DNA from: Solwaraspora sp. WMMA2065
GTDB lineage: Bacteria > Actinomycetota > Actinomycetes > Mycobacteriales > Micromonosporaceae
DNA: 64,000 bases
Direction of reading: 5' to 3'
Assembly: GCF_030345075.1 (NCBI RefSeq)
Contig: NZ_CP128361.1
Location: 310,001-374,000 of the forward strand
Both the position numbers and the translations under genes were made by a program. Of the stretch, positions 10,730 to 19,614 are shown in pieces. The notes below the pieces were generated by a model. It was given only the letters and a program-made list of their open reading frames with translations. It ran no database searches and had not been told where the DNA came from. The stretch's first letter is position 1. Each line of letters starts with the position of its first letter.

Positions 10730-11044
10730 TCAGTCGGCGGCCAGCCACGGCTGCCCGCCGAGGCCGGAGATGTCCAGGACCCGGCGGACCTGCCGGGACG
10801 GCAGCACCGTCAACGCCTGCGGGTAGTGGTCGGTGAGCTGGAGCAGCGCGTGGATGGCCGCCGAGTCGAAGAACGAGACCGTACGCAGATCGAGGGTCAC
10901 CTTGCCGGCGTCCTCGTGGATCGCGGCCCGGTACATGCGATCGGCGGTGGCCATGTCCACCTCGCCGGTGACAGTGACGGTCAGACGGTCACCGTCCAGG
11001 TCACTGGTGGCGGAGAAGTGCTGCTCCTGACCCTGCTGATTCAC
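10730..11044 (-). CDS. STAS-domain anti-anti-sigma factor
   Basis: 104-residue single STAS domain of the SpoIIAA/RsbV class. Ser61 in SFFDSAAIHALL sits where the kinase-targeted serine of antagonists lies. Proteins of this class bind RsbW-type kinases when dephosphorylated and release sigma factors. The GTG at 11044 (VNQQGQEQ) was preferred because the earlier in-frame TTG at 11080 has no ribosome site and adds only residues outside the fold; neither start has a clear Shine-Dalgarno. The gene ends 27 nt from the convergent hybrid kinase/PP2C gene, whose phosphatase and RsbW-like domains are the expected partner types. The pairing is inferred from proximity. Confidence 0.88.
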   Translation of the reverse strand: MNQQGQEQHFSATSDLDGDRLTVTVTGEVDMATADRMYRAAIHEDAGKVTLDLRTVSFFDSAAIHALLQLTDHYPQALTVLPSRQVRRVLDISGLGGQPWLAAD

Positions 11045-11160
11045 GAACGTTAAGATGGCACAACTGTGCGGATCCGGCAAGATTCGGCGGTAAAAGGTCG
11101 ACTGCCCAGCGTGATGGTGGTGGCCCGGTCGCCGGCCGGTTGGGTCGGCACCGACGGCGC

Positions 11161-11166
11161 TAGGCT
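11161..11166 (+). promoter_or_regulatory. -10 element (TAGGCT) of leaderless map
   Basis: TAGGCT fits TANNNT and ends 6 nt before the ATG at 11173. No Shine-Dalgarno is present, so transcription probably starts at or next to the start codon. Confidence 0.65.
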
Positions 11167-11172
11167 GGACGC

Positions 11173-12033
11173 ATGACCTCCGTCCGCGCTCCGCTGACCC
11201 CTGGAAAGATCTCGCCGTGGCGGCCGGTGCCGGCGCACATCACCCGGCCGGAGTACGTCGGTCGCAAGCAGCCCGCGCCCTGGCGGGGCTCGCACGTGCA
11301 GTCCCCGGAGACGATCGAGCGGATGCGGGTGGCGGGTCGGCTCGCCGCCCGGGCCGTGCAGCTCGCCGGTGAGCACTGCAAACCAGGGGTGACCACCGAC
11401 GAGATCGACGCGGTGGTGCACGACTTCCTCTGTGACAACGGCGCCTATCCGTCGACCCTGGGCTACAAGGGGTTCCCCAAATCCTGCTGCACCAGCCTCA
11501 ATGAGGTCGTCTGCCACGGCATCCCCGACTCCACGGTGCTGGCCGACGGCGACATCGCCAACGTCGACGTGACCGCCTACATCGGCGGGGTGCACGGCGA
11601 CACCGACGCGACCTTCTGCGTCGGCGAGGTCTCCCAGGAGGCCCAACTGCTGGTCGAGCGGACCCACGAGGCGATGATGCGGGGCATCCGGGCGGTGGCC
11701 CCGGGGCGGCAGATCAACGTGATCGGCCGGGTGATCGAGTCCTACGCCCGTCGGTTCGGCTACGGCGTGGTACGCGACTTCACCGGCCACGGCATCGGTG
11801 AGGCGTTCCACAGCGGGCTGTACGTTCCGCACTACGACAGTCCACGACCCACGGACGTGATGGAACCGGGAATGACGTTCACCGTCGAGCCGATGATCAC
11901 GCTCGGCACGCACGAGTACGACATGTGGCGGGACGGCTGGACGGTGGTCACCAAGGACCGCCGGTGGACCGCCCAGTTCGAGCACACGATCGTGGTCACC
12001 GAGGACGGCTTCGAGATCCTCACCCTGCCCTGA
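11173..12033 (+). CDS. map: Methionine aminopeptidase, type I
   Basis: 286-residue cytosolic metallopeptidase that removes the initiator Met from nascent proteins. All five metal ligands are visible: Asp132 (NVDVTAY), Asp143 (HGDTDATF), His206 (GHGIG), Glu239 (VEPM) and Glu270 (FEHT). An N-terminal extension of about 40 residues ([15 protein letters not shown]) precedes the catalytic core, as in actinobacterial MapB-like enzymes that carry an SH3-binding-like segment. It is preceded by a -10 motif at leaderless spacing. The last 14 nt overlap the 3' end of the convergent PadR gene. Confidence 0.96.
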   Translation: MTSVRAPLTPGKISPWRPVPAHITRPEYVGRKQPAPWRGSHVQSPETIERMRVAGRLAARAVQLAGEHCKPGVTTDEIDAVVHDFLCDNGAYPSTLGYKGFPKSCCTSLNEVVCHGIPDSTVLADGDIANVDVTAYIGGVHGDTDATFCVGEVSQEAQLLVERTHEAMMRGIRAVAPGRQINVIGRVIESYARRFGYGVVRDFTGHGIGEAFHSGLYVPHYDSPRPTDVMEPGMTFTVEPMITLGTHEYDMWRDGWTVVTKDRRWTAQFEHTIVVTEDGFEILTLP

Positions 12034-12547
12034 CCGGACCGGGGCCCAGCAGACTGGTCTCACAGTGGTCGAGCCAGCGGATCTCCGCCTCCGCCCGGAA
12101 CAGCATCGCGTCGAGCACCAGCCGGCCGACGCGGTCGACGTCGGCCGACCTCGCTCGGGCACGGGTCAGCTCCCGTACCGCGTCCAGGGTCGCCGCCCGT
12201 TGCGCCGCGACCACCCCGCGTACGTCCGCCCGGGGTGTGCTCAGCGCGAGGGCGATCTTCACCGTCAGCTCGTCGCGGCCTTGGCCGACGCGGCCCACCG
12301 GGCTGCTGAACCAGCCGGCCAGCGCGTCCCGGCCGGCGTCGGTGATGGCGAACGGTCGCTGCCCGGCCGCGTTGCCCGCCAGCGCGTGCACCAGCCCGTC
12401 GCGTTCCAGCCTGCTGAGCGTGGTGTACACCTGACCGATGTTGAGCGGCCACGCCCCGCCGGTGGCCTCCTCGAAGGCGGCCCGGAGCTGGTACCCGTGC
12501 ATCGGGCCCCGGTCGAGCAGCGCGAGCAGCCCGTGGCGGATCGACAT
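12020..12547 (-). CDS. PadR family transcriptional regulator
   Basis: 175 residues: an N-terminal winged helix typical of PadR ([26 protein letters not shown], then [13 protein letters not shown]) and a C-terminal helical dimerisation half (PadR C-terminal-like, about 95-165). Such regulators usually repress a nearby transporter or stress gene, but none is adjacent, so the target may be distant or the gene itself. A perfect 10-nt palindrome lies 9-19 nt upstream of its ATG. Its 3' end overlaps map by 14 nt. Confidence 0.9.
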   Translation of the reverse strand: MSIRHGLLALLDRGPMHGYQLRAAFEEATGGAWPLNIGQVYTTLSRLERDGLVHALAGNAAGQRPFAITDAGRDALAGWFSSPVGRVGQGRDELTVKIALALSTPRADVRGVVAAQRAATLDAVRELTRARARSADVDRVGRLVLDAMLFRAEAEIRWLDHCETSLLGPGPVRAG

Positions 12548-12556
12548 GCCAGCTGA

Positions 12557-12566
12557 GTATGCATAC
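12557..12566. promoter_or_regulatory. Palindrome GTATGCATAC upstream of padR, possible operator
   Basis: Perfect 10-nt palindrome directly upstream of the PadR start (ATG at 12547 on the minus strand), within the expected core promoter. PadR proteins commonly bind AT-containing palindromes and repress their own genes; the assignment here is inference. Confidence 0.45.
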
Positions 12567-12642
12567 CGGGTAGGTGGGCGGCAACCGGGATCATGAATTG
12601 CGGTTCCGGTCGCGGGATTTCCGGTCGCGCGTCAGCCTCGCT

Positions 12643-13056
12643 TCAGCCGGGCCGGCCCGGCCAGGTCGGTACGGCCGGTGTGACGCCGGCCGCCTGTCGC
12701 CAGCGGGTCGCGCGGACCGCGTACTCGATCAGGACGGTGAGGGCCGCCTCACGGTCCGCGCCGGAGGTGACCGGCAGCACCGCCCGCCAGACGGCGGCGG
12801 CCCGCTCCTCCACCTCGGCGGCCAACCGCAGGGCGCTGGTCGTGTCGGTGACCGGGAACGGCAGCTGATAGGCCGGGTCGACCGGCGGTGCGGCGGCGCC
12901 GATCCGCAGGATCAGCTGGTCGCGCCGGTCCCGGTGGGCGGCCTCGGCGTCCCGGGCCCGGCCAGCGGCGTCGCCGTCGAGCTGGACCCCGAGTACGCCG
13001 TAGGCGAAGATCGCCGCGTACTCGGCGGCGAGTGCCTGCTCCCACCCGTCAGCCAC
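12643..13056 (-). CDS. Ferritin-like DUF4439 domain protein
   Basis: 137 residues, helical, with spaced acidic and His residues (EQALAAEYAAIFAYGVLG, AAHRDRRDQL, EVEERAAAVWRAVL, LIEYAVRATRW) typical of the ferritin-like DUF4439 family. GTG at 13056 is the start; AAGGAG lies about 9 nt upstream. It follows the lipoprotein gene by 33 nt on the same strand and is probably its operon partner. Di-iron binding is typical of the superfamily but has not been shown for this family. Confidence 0.78.
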   Translation of the reverse strand: MADGWEQALAAEYAAIFAYGVLGVQLDGDAAGRARDAEAAHRDRRDQLILRIGAAAPPVDPAYQLPFPVTDTTSALRLAAEVEERAAAVWRAVLPVTSGADREAALTVLIEYAVRATRWRQAAGVTPAVPTWPGRPG

Positions 13057-13089
13057 GGTCTCTGCTCCTTCTGATCCGGTGATGCACGC

Positions 13090-13695
13090 TCAACGCAGCA
13101 CCTCAAGGTGGCAGGTGCGGGCGGCGGCGATCGAGCCCAGTAGTGCGGCCCGGTCGGCAGCGGCGGTGTGGCACGCGGCTGCGGCCTCGGTTGCGGCAGC
13201 CTCCTCCGCGGACCGCAACGCGGTGAGTACGGCGGCCCGGTCGCCCGGCGGGGCCGAGGTGCCGGGCCCCGGTACGGCCGTGCCCGGGTCGGTGGGTTGG
13301 CCGCCGGGGGCGGCGGTCGTCGGGGCCGGTAGGGCGATCCCGGTCAGCCGGCTGAGCTCCTCGGCGTGCGCCCGGTGGGTGGCGACGACCGGGGTCAGCA
13401 GCGGGCCGAGTCCGGCCGCCGTGGTCATCGCGGCGTCGTAGCGACCTACCAGCTCCAGCGTGGCGGCGAGCAGGCCGGCGAGTGGATCCGGCTCCGGTTC
13501 GGGCTCCGGCTCACCGCCGAGCAGGCCGCATCCGGCCAGCCCGGCCGGGACGGCGAGGGCGACGGCCGCTCCGACGGCACCCCGGATCACTCCGCGTCGG
13601 CTGCAGCCGCTGGCCGCAGAGGTGGCCGGGTGCGCGATCCTGCCGATCGCCCGCCGGCCTGGTTGGTTCGCGAACACCGGACCAGTCAACACCAT
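13090..13695 (-). CDS. Putative Tat-type lipoprotein, ferritin-like partner
   Basis: About 201 residues. The signal region reads SRRGVIRGAVGAAVALAVPAGLAGC: twin arginines, hydrophobic core and lipobox LAGC, so export and lipidation are likely. The mature part starts with a Glu-Pro repeat, followed by a helical segment with His/Glu residues (THRAHAEEL) and a Pro/Thr/Gly-rich linker, ending in an Ala-rich helix with CHTAAADRAALLGSIAAARTCH. This layout recalls the lipoproteins that accompany DUF4439 genes. The start is unsure; the ATG at 13695 has no obvious ribosome site and places the Arg pair about 33 residues in, so a later start is possible. Confidence 0.65.
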   Translation of the reverse strand: MVLTGPVFANQPGRRAIGRIAHPATSAASGCSRRGVIRGAVGAAVALAVPAGLAGCGLLGGEPEPEPEPDPLAGLLAATLELVGRYDAAMTTAAGLGPLLTPVVATHRAHAEELSRLTGIALPAPTTAAPGGQPTDPGTAVPGPGTSAPPGDRAAVLTALRSAEEAAATEAAAACHTAAADRAALLGSIAAARTCHLEVLR

Positions 13696-13871
13696 CGACG
13701 CCGCGTTCGGTCCGCGCCTCCCGGGATCGGCCCGGCCGGAGCCTATCCGGAAAGTTCTGTACTCGCGACTCAGTGTGGTCGTCGCTGTCCCGGGTGGCTA
13801 CCCGTATCCGCGTGCGGTCGGGTGTCCGGTTTCCTCGGTGCGCCGGGGGGTCGATCGCCTCGGCCGCGCGT

Positions 13872-13877
13872 TACGCT
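13872..13877 (+). promoter_or_regulatory. Candidate -10 (TACGCT) for the rimP-nusA operon
   Basis: TACGCT fits TANNNT about 90 nt upstream of rimP in the 272-nt space after the divergent lipoprotein gene. No convincing -35 was seen. No tRNA was recognised in this space. Confidence 0.35.
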
Positions 13878-13967
13878 CTGCCCAGTCGCGTCGGAGTAAC
13901 ATCCGGCGGCACCGCTGGTGTCGCGTCGAGCGGCCAACGAAGAAGATAACGGTGGAAGGGTGCGGAG

Positions 13968-14615
13968 ATGACACAGCGTGACCGCGCTGGTGGCAGGTCA
14001 CCCGGTTCCCGCGCCCGTCGGGCCGCCGCCACGCGGCCCCGTCCGGACGGCACGCAACGGCCCCAGGTCGCAACTGCGGCCCGGCGTGACCGGTTGCGTG
14101 CGATCGTCGAGCCAGTGGTCCGGGCTGCCGGCTTCGACCTGGAGGACGTCTCGGTCTCCCGGGTGGGTCGTCGATACCTGGTCCGGGTGATCGTCGACGC
14201 CGACGGCGGCGTCGGGCTCGACTCGGTGGCCGAGGTGTCCCGCGCGGTCTCGGTGGCCCTGGACGAGGCCGAGTCGGTGGCCGGCGCGGAGCTGATCGTC
14301 GGCGAGTACCAGCTCGAGGTCAGTTCCCCCGGCGTGGACCGGCCGCTGCGGTTGTCCCGGCACTGGCGCCGCAACGCCGGCCGGCTGGTGCGGGTGACCG
14401 TGGCCCAGCGCCAGGTGACCGGCCGGATCGTCACGGCCGACGATGAGTCGGTGGAGCTGGACGTCGACGGTGACGTGCAGCGGTGGCCCTACGACGACCT
14501 CGGCCCCGGGCGGGTCCAGGTGGAGTTCAACCGCCTCGACGAGGTCGTCGACGACGACCCGGCGGATGTCGACGACCCGTCCGACGACGACGAAGTGGAG
14601 GACGAGGAGAGGTGA
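13968..14615 (+). CDS. rimP: Ribosome maturation factor RimP
   Basis: 215 residues. RimP assists late 30S subunit assembly. The core shows [47 protein letters not shown] and a C-terminal SH3-like part. The N-terminus carries about 40 Arg-rich residues and the C-terminus ends in a long acidic tail (Asp/Glu from about 190), both longer than in E. coli. GGAG overlaps the region just before the ATG. The stop overlaps the nusA GTG start (GTGA), indicating translational coupling. Confidence 0.95.
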   Translation: MTQRDRAGGRSPGSRARRAAATRPRPDGTQRPQVATAARRDRLRAIVEPVVRAAGFDLEDVSVSRVGRRYLVRVIVDADGGVGLDSVAEVSRAVSVALDEAESVAGAELIVGEYQLEVSSPGVDRPLRLSRHWRRNAGRLVRVTVAQRQVTGRIVTADDESVELDVDGDVQRWPYDDLGPGRVQVEFNRLDEVVDDDPADVDDPSDDDEVEDEER

Positions 14616-15649
14616 ACATCGACCTCGCGGCGCTGCGCGCACTGGAGCGCGAGCGGGAGATCCCGTTCGACACGATTCTCGCGGCTATCGAGGCCGCGCT
14701 GCTGACCGCGTACCGGCACACCGAGGGCGCGCAGACCCATGCCCGGGTCGAGATCGACCGGCGCAGTGGGATGGCGCTGGTCTACGCCCAGGATCTCGAC
14801 GCCGAGGGCGCGGTGCTGCGCGAGTGGGACGACACCCCGCACGATTTCGGGCGGATCGCCGCGATGACCGCCAAACAGGTGATTCTGCAGCGGTTGCGGG
14901 AAGCAACCGACGAAGTTCACTTCGGGGAGTACGCCGGGCGCGACGGTGACCTCGTCACCGGGGTGATCCAGGCCCATGAGGCCCGCACCGAGAAGGGGAT
15001 CGTCACCGTCGACCTGGGCAAGTTGGAGGCAGTGCTGCCGGCCGCCGAGCAGGTGCCGGGTGAGACCTACCCGCACGGCCAGCGGATCCGGTGCGTGGTG
15101 GTGCACGTGGCCAAAGGGTTCCGGGGGCCGCAGATCACCCTGTCCCGTTCTCACCCCAATCTGGTCAAGCGGCTGTTCGCGCTGGAGGTCCCGGAGATCG
15201 CCGACGGCACCGTGGAGATCGCGGCGATCGCCCGGGAAGCGGGCCACCGGACCAAGATCGCGGTACGGTCGACCGCTTCCGGGGTCAACGCCAAGGGTGC
15301 CTGTATCGGTCCGATGGGCCAGCGGGTGCGGGCGGTGATGAGCGAACTGCACGGCGAGAAGATCGACATCATCGACTGGTCCGACGACCCGGCCGCCTTC
15401 GTGGGTAACGCGCTGTCGCCGGCGAAGGCGTTGCGGGTCGAGGTGGTCGACGCGGCCACCCGTACCGCCCGGGTGACGGTGCCGGACTTTCAACTTTCGC
15501 TGGCCATCGGCAGGGAGGGGCAGAATGCCCGGCTTGCTGCCCGATTGACCGGCTGGCGGATCGACATCCGACCGGACACCGAGGCCGGTTCCGCTGGTCG
15601 GGATCCGGCTCCGGAACCGGGCGGCGCGGTCTCTGGCGCGTCGGGGTAG
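14612..15649 (+). CDS. nusA: Transcription termination/antitermination factor NusA
   Basis: 345 residues: N-terminal RNA polymerase-binding domain ([19 protein letters not shown]), S1 domain ([20 protein letters not shown]), then two KH domains (RTKIAVRS and [19 protein letters not shown]). It lacks the acidic repeats of E. coli NusA, as usual for Actinobacteria. The GTG at 14612 overlaps the rimP stop and is preceded by GAGGA; an upstream GTG at 14483 would only add Arg-rich sequence. The TAG stop at 15647 is also the first half of a -10 hexamer for ylxR. Confidence 0.95.
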   Translation: MNIDLAALRALEREREIPFDTILAAIEAALLTAYRHTEGAQTHARVEIDRRSGMALVYAQDLDAEGAVLREWDDTPHDFGRIAAMTAKQVILQRLREATDEVHFGEYAGRDGDLVTGVIQAHEARTEKGIVTVDLGKLEAVLPAAEQVPGETYPHGQRIRCVVVHVAKGFRGPQITLSRSHPNLVKRLFALEVPEIADGTVEIAAIAREAGHRTKIAVRSTASGVNAKGACIGPMGQRVRAVMSELHGEKIDIIDWSDDPAAFVGNALSPAKALRVEVVDAATRTARVTVPDFQLSLAIGREGQNARLAARLTGWRIDIRPDTEAGSAGRDPAPEPGGAVSGASG

Positions 15650-15652
15650 ACT
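15647..15652 (+). promoter_or_regulatory. -10 element (TAGACT) of leaderless ylxR, overlapping nusA stop
   Basis: TAGACT ends 6 nt before the GTG at 15659. Its first three bases are the nusA stop codon, so the operon seems to carry an internal leaderless promoter. Confidence 0.6.
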
Positions 15653-15658
15653 TTTCTC

Positions 15659-15991
15659 GTGGTACGACGTGCGTTGCCGGTGCGCACCTGTGTGGGCTGC
15701 CGACGACGTGCACCGGTTCACGAGCTGCTACGGGTTGTCGTAGTCGCAGGCGAGGACGTGTCGCGCCTGCGACCTGATCCGATCCGTGGTTTGCCGGGGC
15801 GGGGTGCGCACCTGCATCCCGGTCCGGCATGTCTGGAGCTGGCACAGCGGCGTCGCGCCTTCGGGCGGGCGCTGCGGGTGTCCGGTGTCGTTGACACCGG
15901 CGAGCTGGCCGAGTACATCAGCACGTCAACCGCTACGTCCGGTCATCCGGCCGGACGAGGGTCGCACAGCAAGGTAGGACGACCGACATGA
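15659..15991 (+). CDS. ylxR: YlxR (DUF448) RNA-binding protein
   Basis: 110 residues. The fold signature [19 protein letters not shown] and [26 protein letters not shown] are diagnostic of YlxR. It lies between nusA and infB, the conserved position. In other bacteria YlxR has been linked to RNA binding and to RNase P. The GTG start 9 nt after the nusA stop has no Shine-Dalgarno but has a -10 at leaderless distance. The last 25 residues are Ser/Thr/Gly-rich and poorly conserved. Confidence 0.9.
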   Translation: MVRRALPVRTCVGCRRRAPVHELLRVVVVAGEDVSRLRPDPIRGLPGRGAHLHPGPACLELAQRRRAFGRALRVSGVVDTGELAEYISTSTATSGHPAGRGSHSKVGRPT

Positions 15992-16084
15992 GCACACGAT
16001 GAAGTCCCAGCAATGAGCAGGCTTCTAGTGCACGAGTGAGGTCGCTGCGGGTGCTGCCCGCACGACCTCGGAGTGAGGAGTGCA

Positions 16085-19048
16085 GTGGCAGGCAAGGCCC
16101 GCGTACACGAGCTCGCCAAAGAGCTCGGGGTCGAAAGCAAGACCGTTCTCGCCAAACTCAAGGAGATGGGCGAGTTCGTGAAATCCGCGTCGAGCACGGT
16201 GGAAGCACCGGTCGCCCGACGCCTCCGTGGTGCGTTCGCGGCGGCGTCCCAGTCGTCGTCACCGTCGGCACCGGCCCGGCCGGCCGCGGCGCCGACGAAC
16301 AGCACCGAGCCGAGAGTCTCCGCCAAGCCGGCGCCACCGCGCCGGCCGGCGGCGCCGTCGTCGATGCGCCCCAAGGCCCCGGTGCCCGGTCCGCCGCCGT
16401 CGGCGGCCCCGGTGGCCAAGCCAGCGAGCGCGCACGACATCGAGGTGGCCGCCGCCGAGGCGCGGGCGGCAGCGCTCAAGGCCGAGCAGGAGGCCAACGT
16501 CAAGGCCGCCCAGCAGGCGGCGAAGCAGCGGGACACCGGCCGGCGGGAGCCCCCGGCGGACGGCGGTCCCCGACCCAAGCCCGGACCAGGGTCGGTGCCG
16601 CCGCGTCCAGGTAGCCCGGCAGCCGGTCGCTCGACCGGCGGTCGGCCGTCGACGCCCGGTGCGCCATCGTCGGGGGCACCCGGTCGGCCGGGTGCCCGCC
16701 CGCCGGCGCGGGGCGGCAACAACCCGTTCGGCATCAGCCAGGGTGGTGGGCAGCGACCCGCCGCCGGTGGTGGGCAGCGGCCCAACCCGGCGTCGATGCC
16801 ACCGCGGCCGAGCCCGGCGTCGATGCCACCGCGGCCGAGTCCGGCGTCGATGCCGTCGCAGCGCCCGGGTCGCCCGGGTGGTCCCGGCGGCGCCGGCCGA
16901 CCCGGTGGTCCCGGTGGCGGCCGTGGCGGCGGTGGCGGCGGTTACCGTGGCGGCCCTGGTGGCGGCGGCGGTGGCGGCGGTTACCGTGGCGGCCCTGGTG
17001 GCGGCGGCGGTGGCGGCGGTTACCGTGGCGGCCCTGGTGGCGGCGGCGGTGGCTTCCGCGGTGGCGCCCCTGCCGGCGGCGGGGGTCGGCCCGGTGGTGG
17101 CGGCCGTGGCCGTGGTGGCGGCACCGCAGGTGCCTTCGGGCGGCCGGGTGGGCGCCCGACCAGGGGCCGCAAGTCCAAGAAGCAGCGCAGACAGGAATTC
17201 GACAACCTCTCCGCGCCGACGATGAGTTCCGGCGCGCCGCGTGGCCAGGGTCAGGCGGTACGGCTGTCGCGTGGGGCGTCGCTGTCGGACTTCGCTGACA
17301 AGATCAACGCCAATCCGGGGTCGCTGGTCCAGGAGATGTTCAACCTGGGCGAGATGGTCACCGCCACCCAGTCCTGCTCGGACGAGACGCTGCAGTTGTT
17401 GGGTGAGCACCTCGGGTTCAACGTGCAGATCGTCAGCCCGGAGGACGAGGACCGCGAACTGCTCGCGCAGTTCAACATCGACCTCGATGCCGAGGTGGAC
17501 TCCGACCGGCTGGTCACCCGACCGCCGGTGGTGACCGTGATGGGTCACGTCGACCACGGTAAGACCAAGCTGCTCGATGCGATTCGGCAGACCAACCTGG
17601 TCGAGGGCGAGGCCGGCGGCATCACCCAGCACATCGGTGCCTACCAGGTGCACGTGCCGCACGACGGGGTGGACCGCGCGTTGACCTTCATCGACACCCC
17701 GGGTCACGAGGCGTTCACCGCCATGCGTGCCCGTGGTGCGCAGGTCACCGACATCGTGGTGCTGGTGGTTGCGGCCGACGACGGAGTCATGCCACAGACC
17801 ATCGAGGCGCTGAACCACGCCAAGGCGGCCGACGTGCCGATCGTGGTCGCGGTCAACAAGATCGACAAGCCGGAGGCCAACCCGGACAAGGTTCGCCAGC
17901 AGTTGACCGAGTACGGTCTGGTCGCCGAGGAGTACGGCGGCGAGACCATGTTCGTCAACGTGGCGGCCAAGCCCGGCACCGGCATCGACCAGTTGCTGGA
18001 GGCGGTGCTGCTGACCGCCGACGCTGCGCTCGAGCTCACCGCTCCGGTCGACGGCCCGGCGCAGGGCATCGCGATCGAGGCGCACCTGGACAAGGGCCGG
18101 GGCGCGGTGGCGACCGTACTGGTGCAGAAGGGCACCCTGCGTACCGGCGACTCGATCGTGGCGGGCGGCGCGCACGGCCGGGTCCGGGCCATGCTGGACG
18201 AGAACGGCAACCAGGTCGCCGAGGCGGGTCCGGCCCGTCCGGTGCTGGTGCTCGGTCTCACCGCAGTACCCAGCGCGGGTGACACGTTCCTCGCCGCGCA
18301 GGACGACCGGACGGTGCGGCAGATCGCCGAGCAGCGACAGGCACGGCGGCGGGCGGCGAGCTTTGCCAACTCCCGCGGCCGGGCGACGCTGGAGACGCTC
18401 ATGGAGCAGATCAAGGAGGGCGAGAAGACGTCGCTCAACCTGATCCTCAAGGGCGATGTCTCCGGCTCGGTCGAGGCGTTGGAGGACGCGCTGTTCAAGC
18501 TCGACATCCCGGACGAGGTCCAGCTGCGGATCCTGGACCGGGGTGTGGGTGCGATCACCGAGAGCAACGTGATGCTCGCGAGCGCGTCCGCCGAGGCGGC
18601 GACGATCATCGGCTTCAACGTCCGGGCCTCCAACAAGGTCCGGGAGATCGCCGACCGCGAAGGCGTCGAGATCCGGTACTACACCGTCATCTATCAGGCC
18701 ATCGAGGAGATCGACGCGGCGCTCAAGGGCCTGCTCAAGCCGGAGTTCGAGGAGGTCGAGCTGGGCAGCGCGGAGATCCGCGACGTGTTCCGTTCGTCCA
18801 AGATCGGCAACATCGCCGGCTGCATGGTCCGGTCGGGCATCATTCGACGCAACGCCAAGGCCCGGCTGCTGCGCGACGGCGCGGTGGTGGCGGACAACGT
18901 CACCATCAGCTCGCTCAAGCGCTTCAAGGACGACGCGACCGAGGTCCGGGAGGGCTTCGAATGCGGTCTGACCCTGGGGAACTACAACAACATCCAGGTG
19001 GGCGACATCATCGAGACCTTCGAGATGCGGGAGAAGGTACGTACCTGA
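16085..19048 (+). CDS. infB: Translation initiation factor IF-2
   Basis: 987 residues. IF-2 is the GTPase that brings initiator tRNA to the 30S subunit. Start GTG 16085 gives [16 protein letters not shown], the usual actinobacterial N-terminus, with GAGGAG at 16075-16080. An IF2_N motif is followed by a roughly 350-residue low-complexity Pro/Ala/Gly linker containing 9- and 13-residue tandem repeats, a second IF2_N (about 390-440), then the G domain with GHVDHGKT at 487-494, DTPGHE and NKID, and C-terminal domains II-IV. A 15-bp hairpin follows the stop by 34 nt. Confidence 0.97.
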   Translation: MAGKARVHELAKELGVESKTVLAKLKEMGEFVKSASSTVEAPVARRLRGAFAAASQSSSPSAPARPAAAPTNSTEPRVSAKPAPPRRPAAPSSMRPKAPVPGPPPSAAPVAKPASAHDIEVAAAEARAAALKAEQEANVKAAQQAAKQRDTGRREPPADGGPRPKPGPGSVPPRPGSPAAGRSTGGRPSTPGAPSSGAPGRPGARPPARGGNNPFGISQGGGQRPAAGGGQRPNPASMPPRPSPASMPPRPSPASMPSQRPGRPGGPGGAGRPGGPGGGRGGGGGGYRGGPGGGGGGGGYRGGPGGGGGGGGYRGGPGGGGGGFRGGAPAGGGGRPGGGGRGRGGGTAGAFGRPGGRPTRGRKSKKQRRQEFDNLSAPTMSSGAPRGQGQAVRLSRGASLSDFADKINANPGSLVQEMFNLGEMVTATQSCSDETLQLLGEHLGFNVQIVSPEDEDRELLAQFNIDLDAEVDSDRLVTRPPVVTVMGHVDHGKTKLLDAIRQTNLVEGEAGGITQHIGAYQVHVPHDGVDRALTFIDTPGHEAFTAMRARGAQVTDIVVLVVAADDGVMPQTIEALNHAKAADVPIVVAVNKIDKPEANPDKVRQQLTEYGLVAEEYGGETMFVNVAAKPGTGIDQLLEAVLLTADAALELTAPVDGPAQGIAIEAHLDKGRGAVATVLVQKGTLRTGDSIVAGGAHGRVRAMLDENGNQVAEAGPARPVLVLGLTAVPSAGDTFLAAQDDRTVRQIAEQRQARRRAASFANSRGRATLETLMEQIKEGEKTSLNLILKGDVSGSVEALEDALFKLDIPDEVQLRILDRGVGAITESNVMLASASAEAATIIGFNVRASNKVREIADREGVEIRYYTVIYQAIEEIDAALKGLLKPEFEEVELGSAEIRDVFRSSKIGNIAGCMVRSGIIRRNAKARLLRDGAVVADNVTISSLKRFKDDATEVREGFECGLTLGNYNNIQVGDIIETFEMREKVRT
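16787..16854 (+). repeat. 27-nt tandem repeat in infB (PASMPPRPS)
   Basis: Two full copies (16787-16813, 16814-16840) differing only at the last base, and a partial third copy identical for 14 nt. The unit encodes 9 residues rich in Pro. Confidence 0.85.
16942..17058 (+). repeat. 39-nt tandem repeat in infB (YRGGP + Gly run)
   Basis: Copies begin at 16942, 16981 and 17020. The first two are identical over 39 nt and the third matches for about 34 nt. Each encodes YRGGP plus eight Gly, an RGG-box-like unit. The region is prone to slippage and copy number may vary between strains. Confidence 0.88.
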
Positions 19049-19082
19049 TCCGCTCGGCGTAGGGCTCGCAGCACGCCGACGG

Positions 19083-19122
19083 GCGGTCGGCAACCGGGTG
19101 CGCTTCACCGGTTGCCGACCGC
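19083..19122 (+). terminator. Hairpin terminator after infB
   Basis: Perfect 15-bp inverted repeat (19083-19097 with 19108-19122) and a 10-nt loop, 34 nt after the infB stop. It has no T-tract, which is common for actinobacterial terminators. Confidence 0.75.
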
Positions 19123-19206
19123 TTGCTCGCGTCGGTGCCGCCTGGCGGTACCGCCTGCCGATCGCCGGTCGGCGTCGGGTGCCGGCCGAGTCCGCCGCTG
19201 ACCGCG

Positions 19207-19212
19207 TATTCT
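19207..19212 (+). promoter_or_regulatory. -10 element (TATTCT) of leaderless DUF503 gene
   Basis: TATTCT ends 8 nt before the ATG at 19221; no Shine-Dalgarno is visible. It lies just after the infB terminator. Confidence 0.6.
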
Positions 19213-19220
19213 TCGGGACG

Positions 19221-19514
19221 ATGTTCACCGGAACCGCCACCTTCGACATGCTGCTGCCGGGCGACTCCCAGTCGCTGAAGGCGAAACGCTCCTACGTACG
19301 CCCGATCGTCGCCGCGCTGCGCCGCTTCGAGGTCTCCGCCGCCGAGGTCGGCGCGCTCGACCGGTACGGCCGGGCGGAGATCGCGGTGGCGGTGGTCGCG
19401 GCCGACGCGGCGCACGTACGTGAGGTACTTGACAACTGTGAACGGATGGTGACCGGTCGGCCCGAGATCGAGCTGCTCTCCGTCCGGCGCCGGCTCTACG
19501 GCGCCGACGACTGA
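19221..19514 (+). CDS. DUF503 (YlxP-like) protein
   Basis: 97 residues: LLPGDSQSLKAKRSYVRPIVAALRR and AEVGALDRYGRAEIAVAVVAADAAHVREVLDNCE are typical of DUF503/YlxP, a small conserved protein encoded between infB and rbfA in many Gram-positive bacteria and thought to be related to translation or ribosome function. The start at 19221 is set by the homologous N-terminus MFTGTATFDMLL; the frame is open upstream without similarity. It is separated from infB by a hairpin and has its own -10. Confidence 0.9.
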   Translation: MFTGTATFDMLLPGDSQSLKAKRSYVRPIVAALRRFEVSAAEVGALDRYGRAEIAVAVVAADAAHVREVLDNCERMVTGRPEIELLSVRRRLYGADD

Positions 19515-19614
19515 TCCACGACACCGACTGGTCCGGCACGCACGCGCACCGACCGGCCCGGCGTACGGCGCACAGGTAGGGTCGACACGTTGACCGGACA
19601 CCGCGGAGGTAGAA

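Noticed and set aside
13696-13967. tRNA or riboswitch in the lipoprotein-rimP gap
   Set aside because: No GTTC-AnnC T-loop or cloverleaf and no known aptamer pattern was seen by eye.
16942-17058. Tandem repeat as a possible CRISPR array
   Set aside because: Units are contiguous, in frame within infB, with no unique spacers.
16259-19249. 996-codon open frame antisense to infB
   Set aside because: Arg/Gly/Pro/His-rich product with no domain; the plus-strand frame has full IF-2 homology. Long antisense frames are expected in high-GC DNA.
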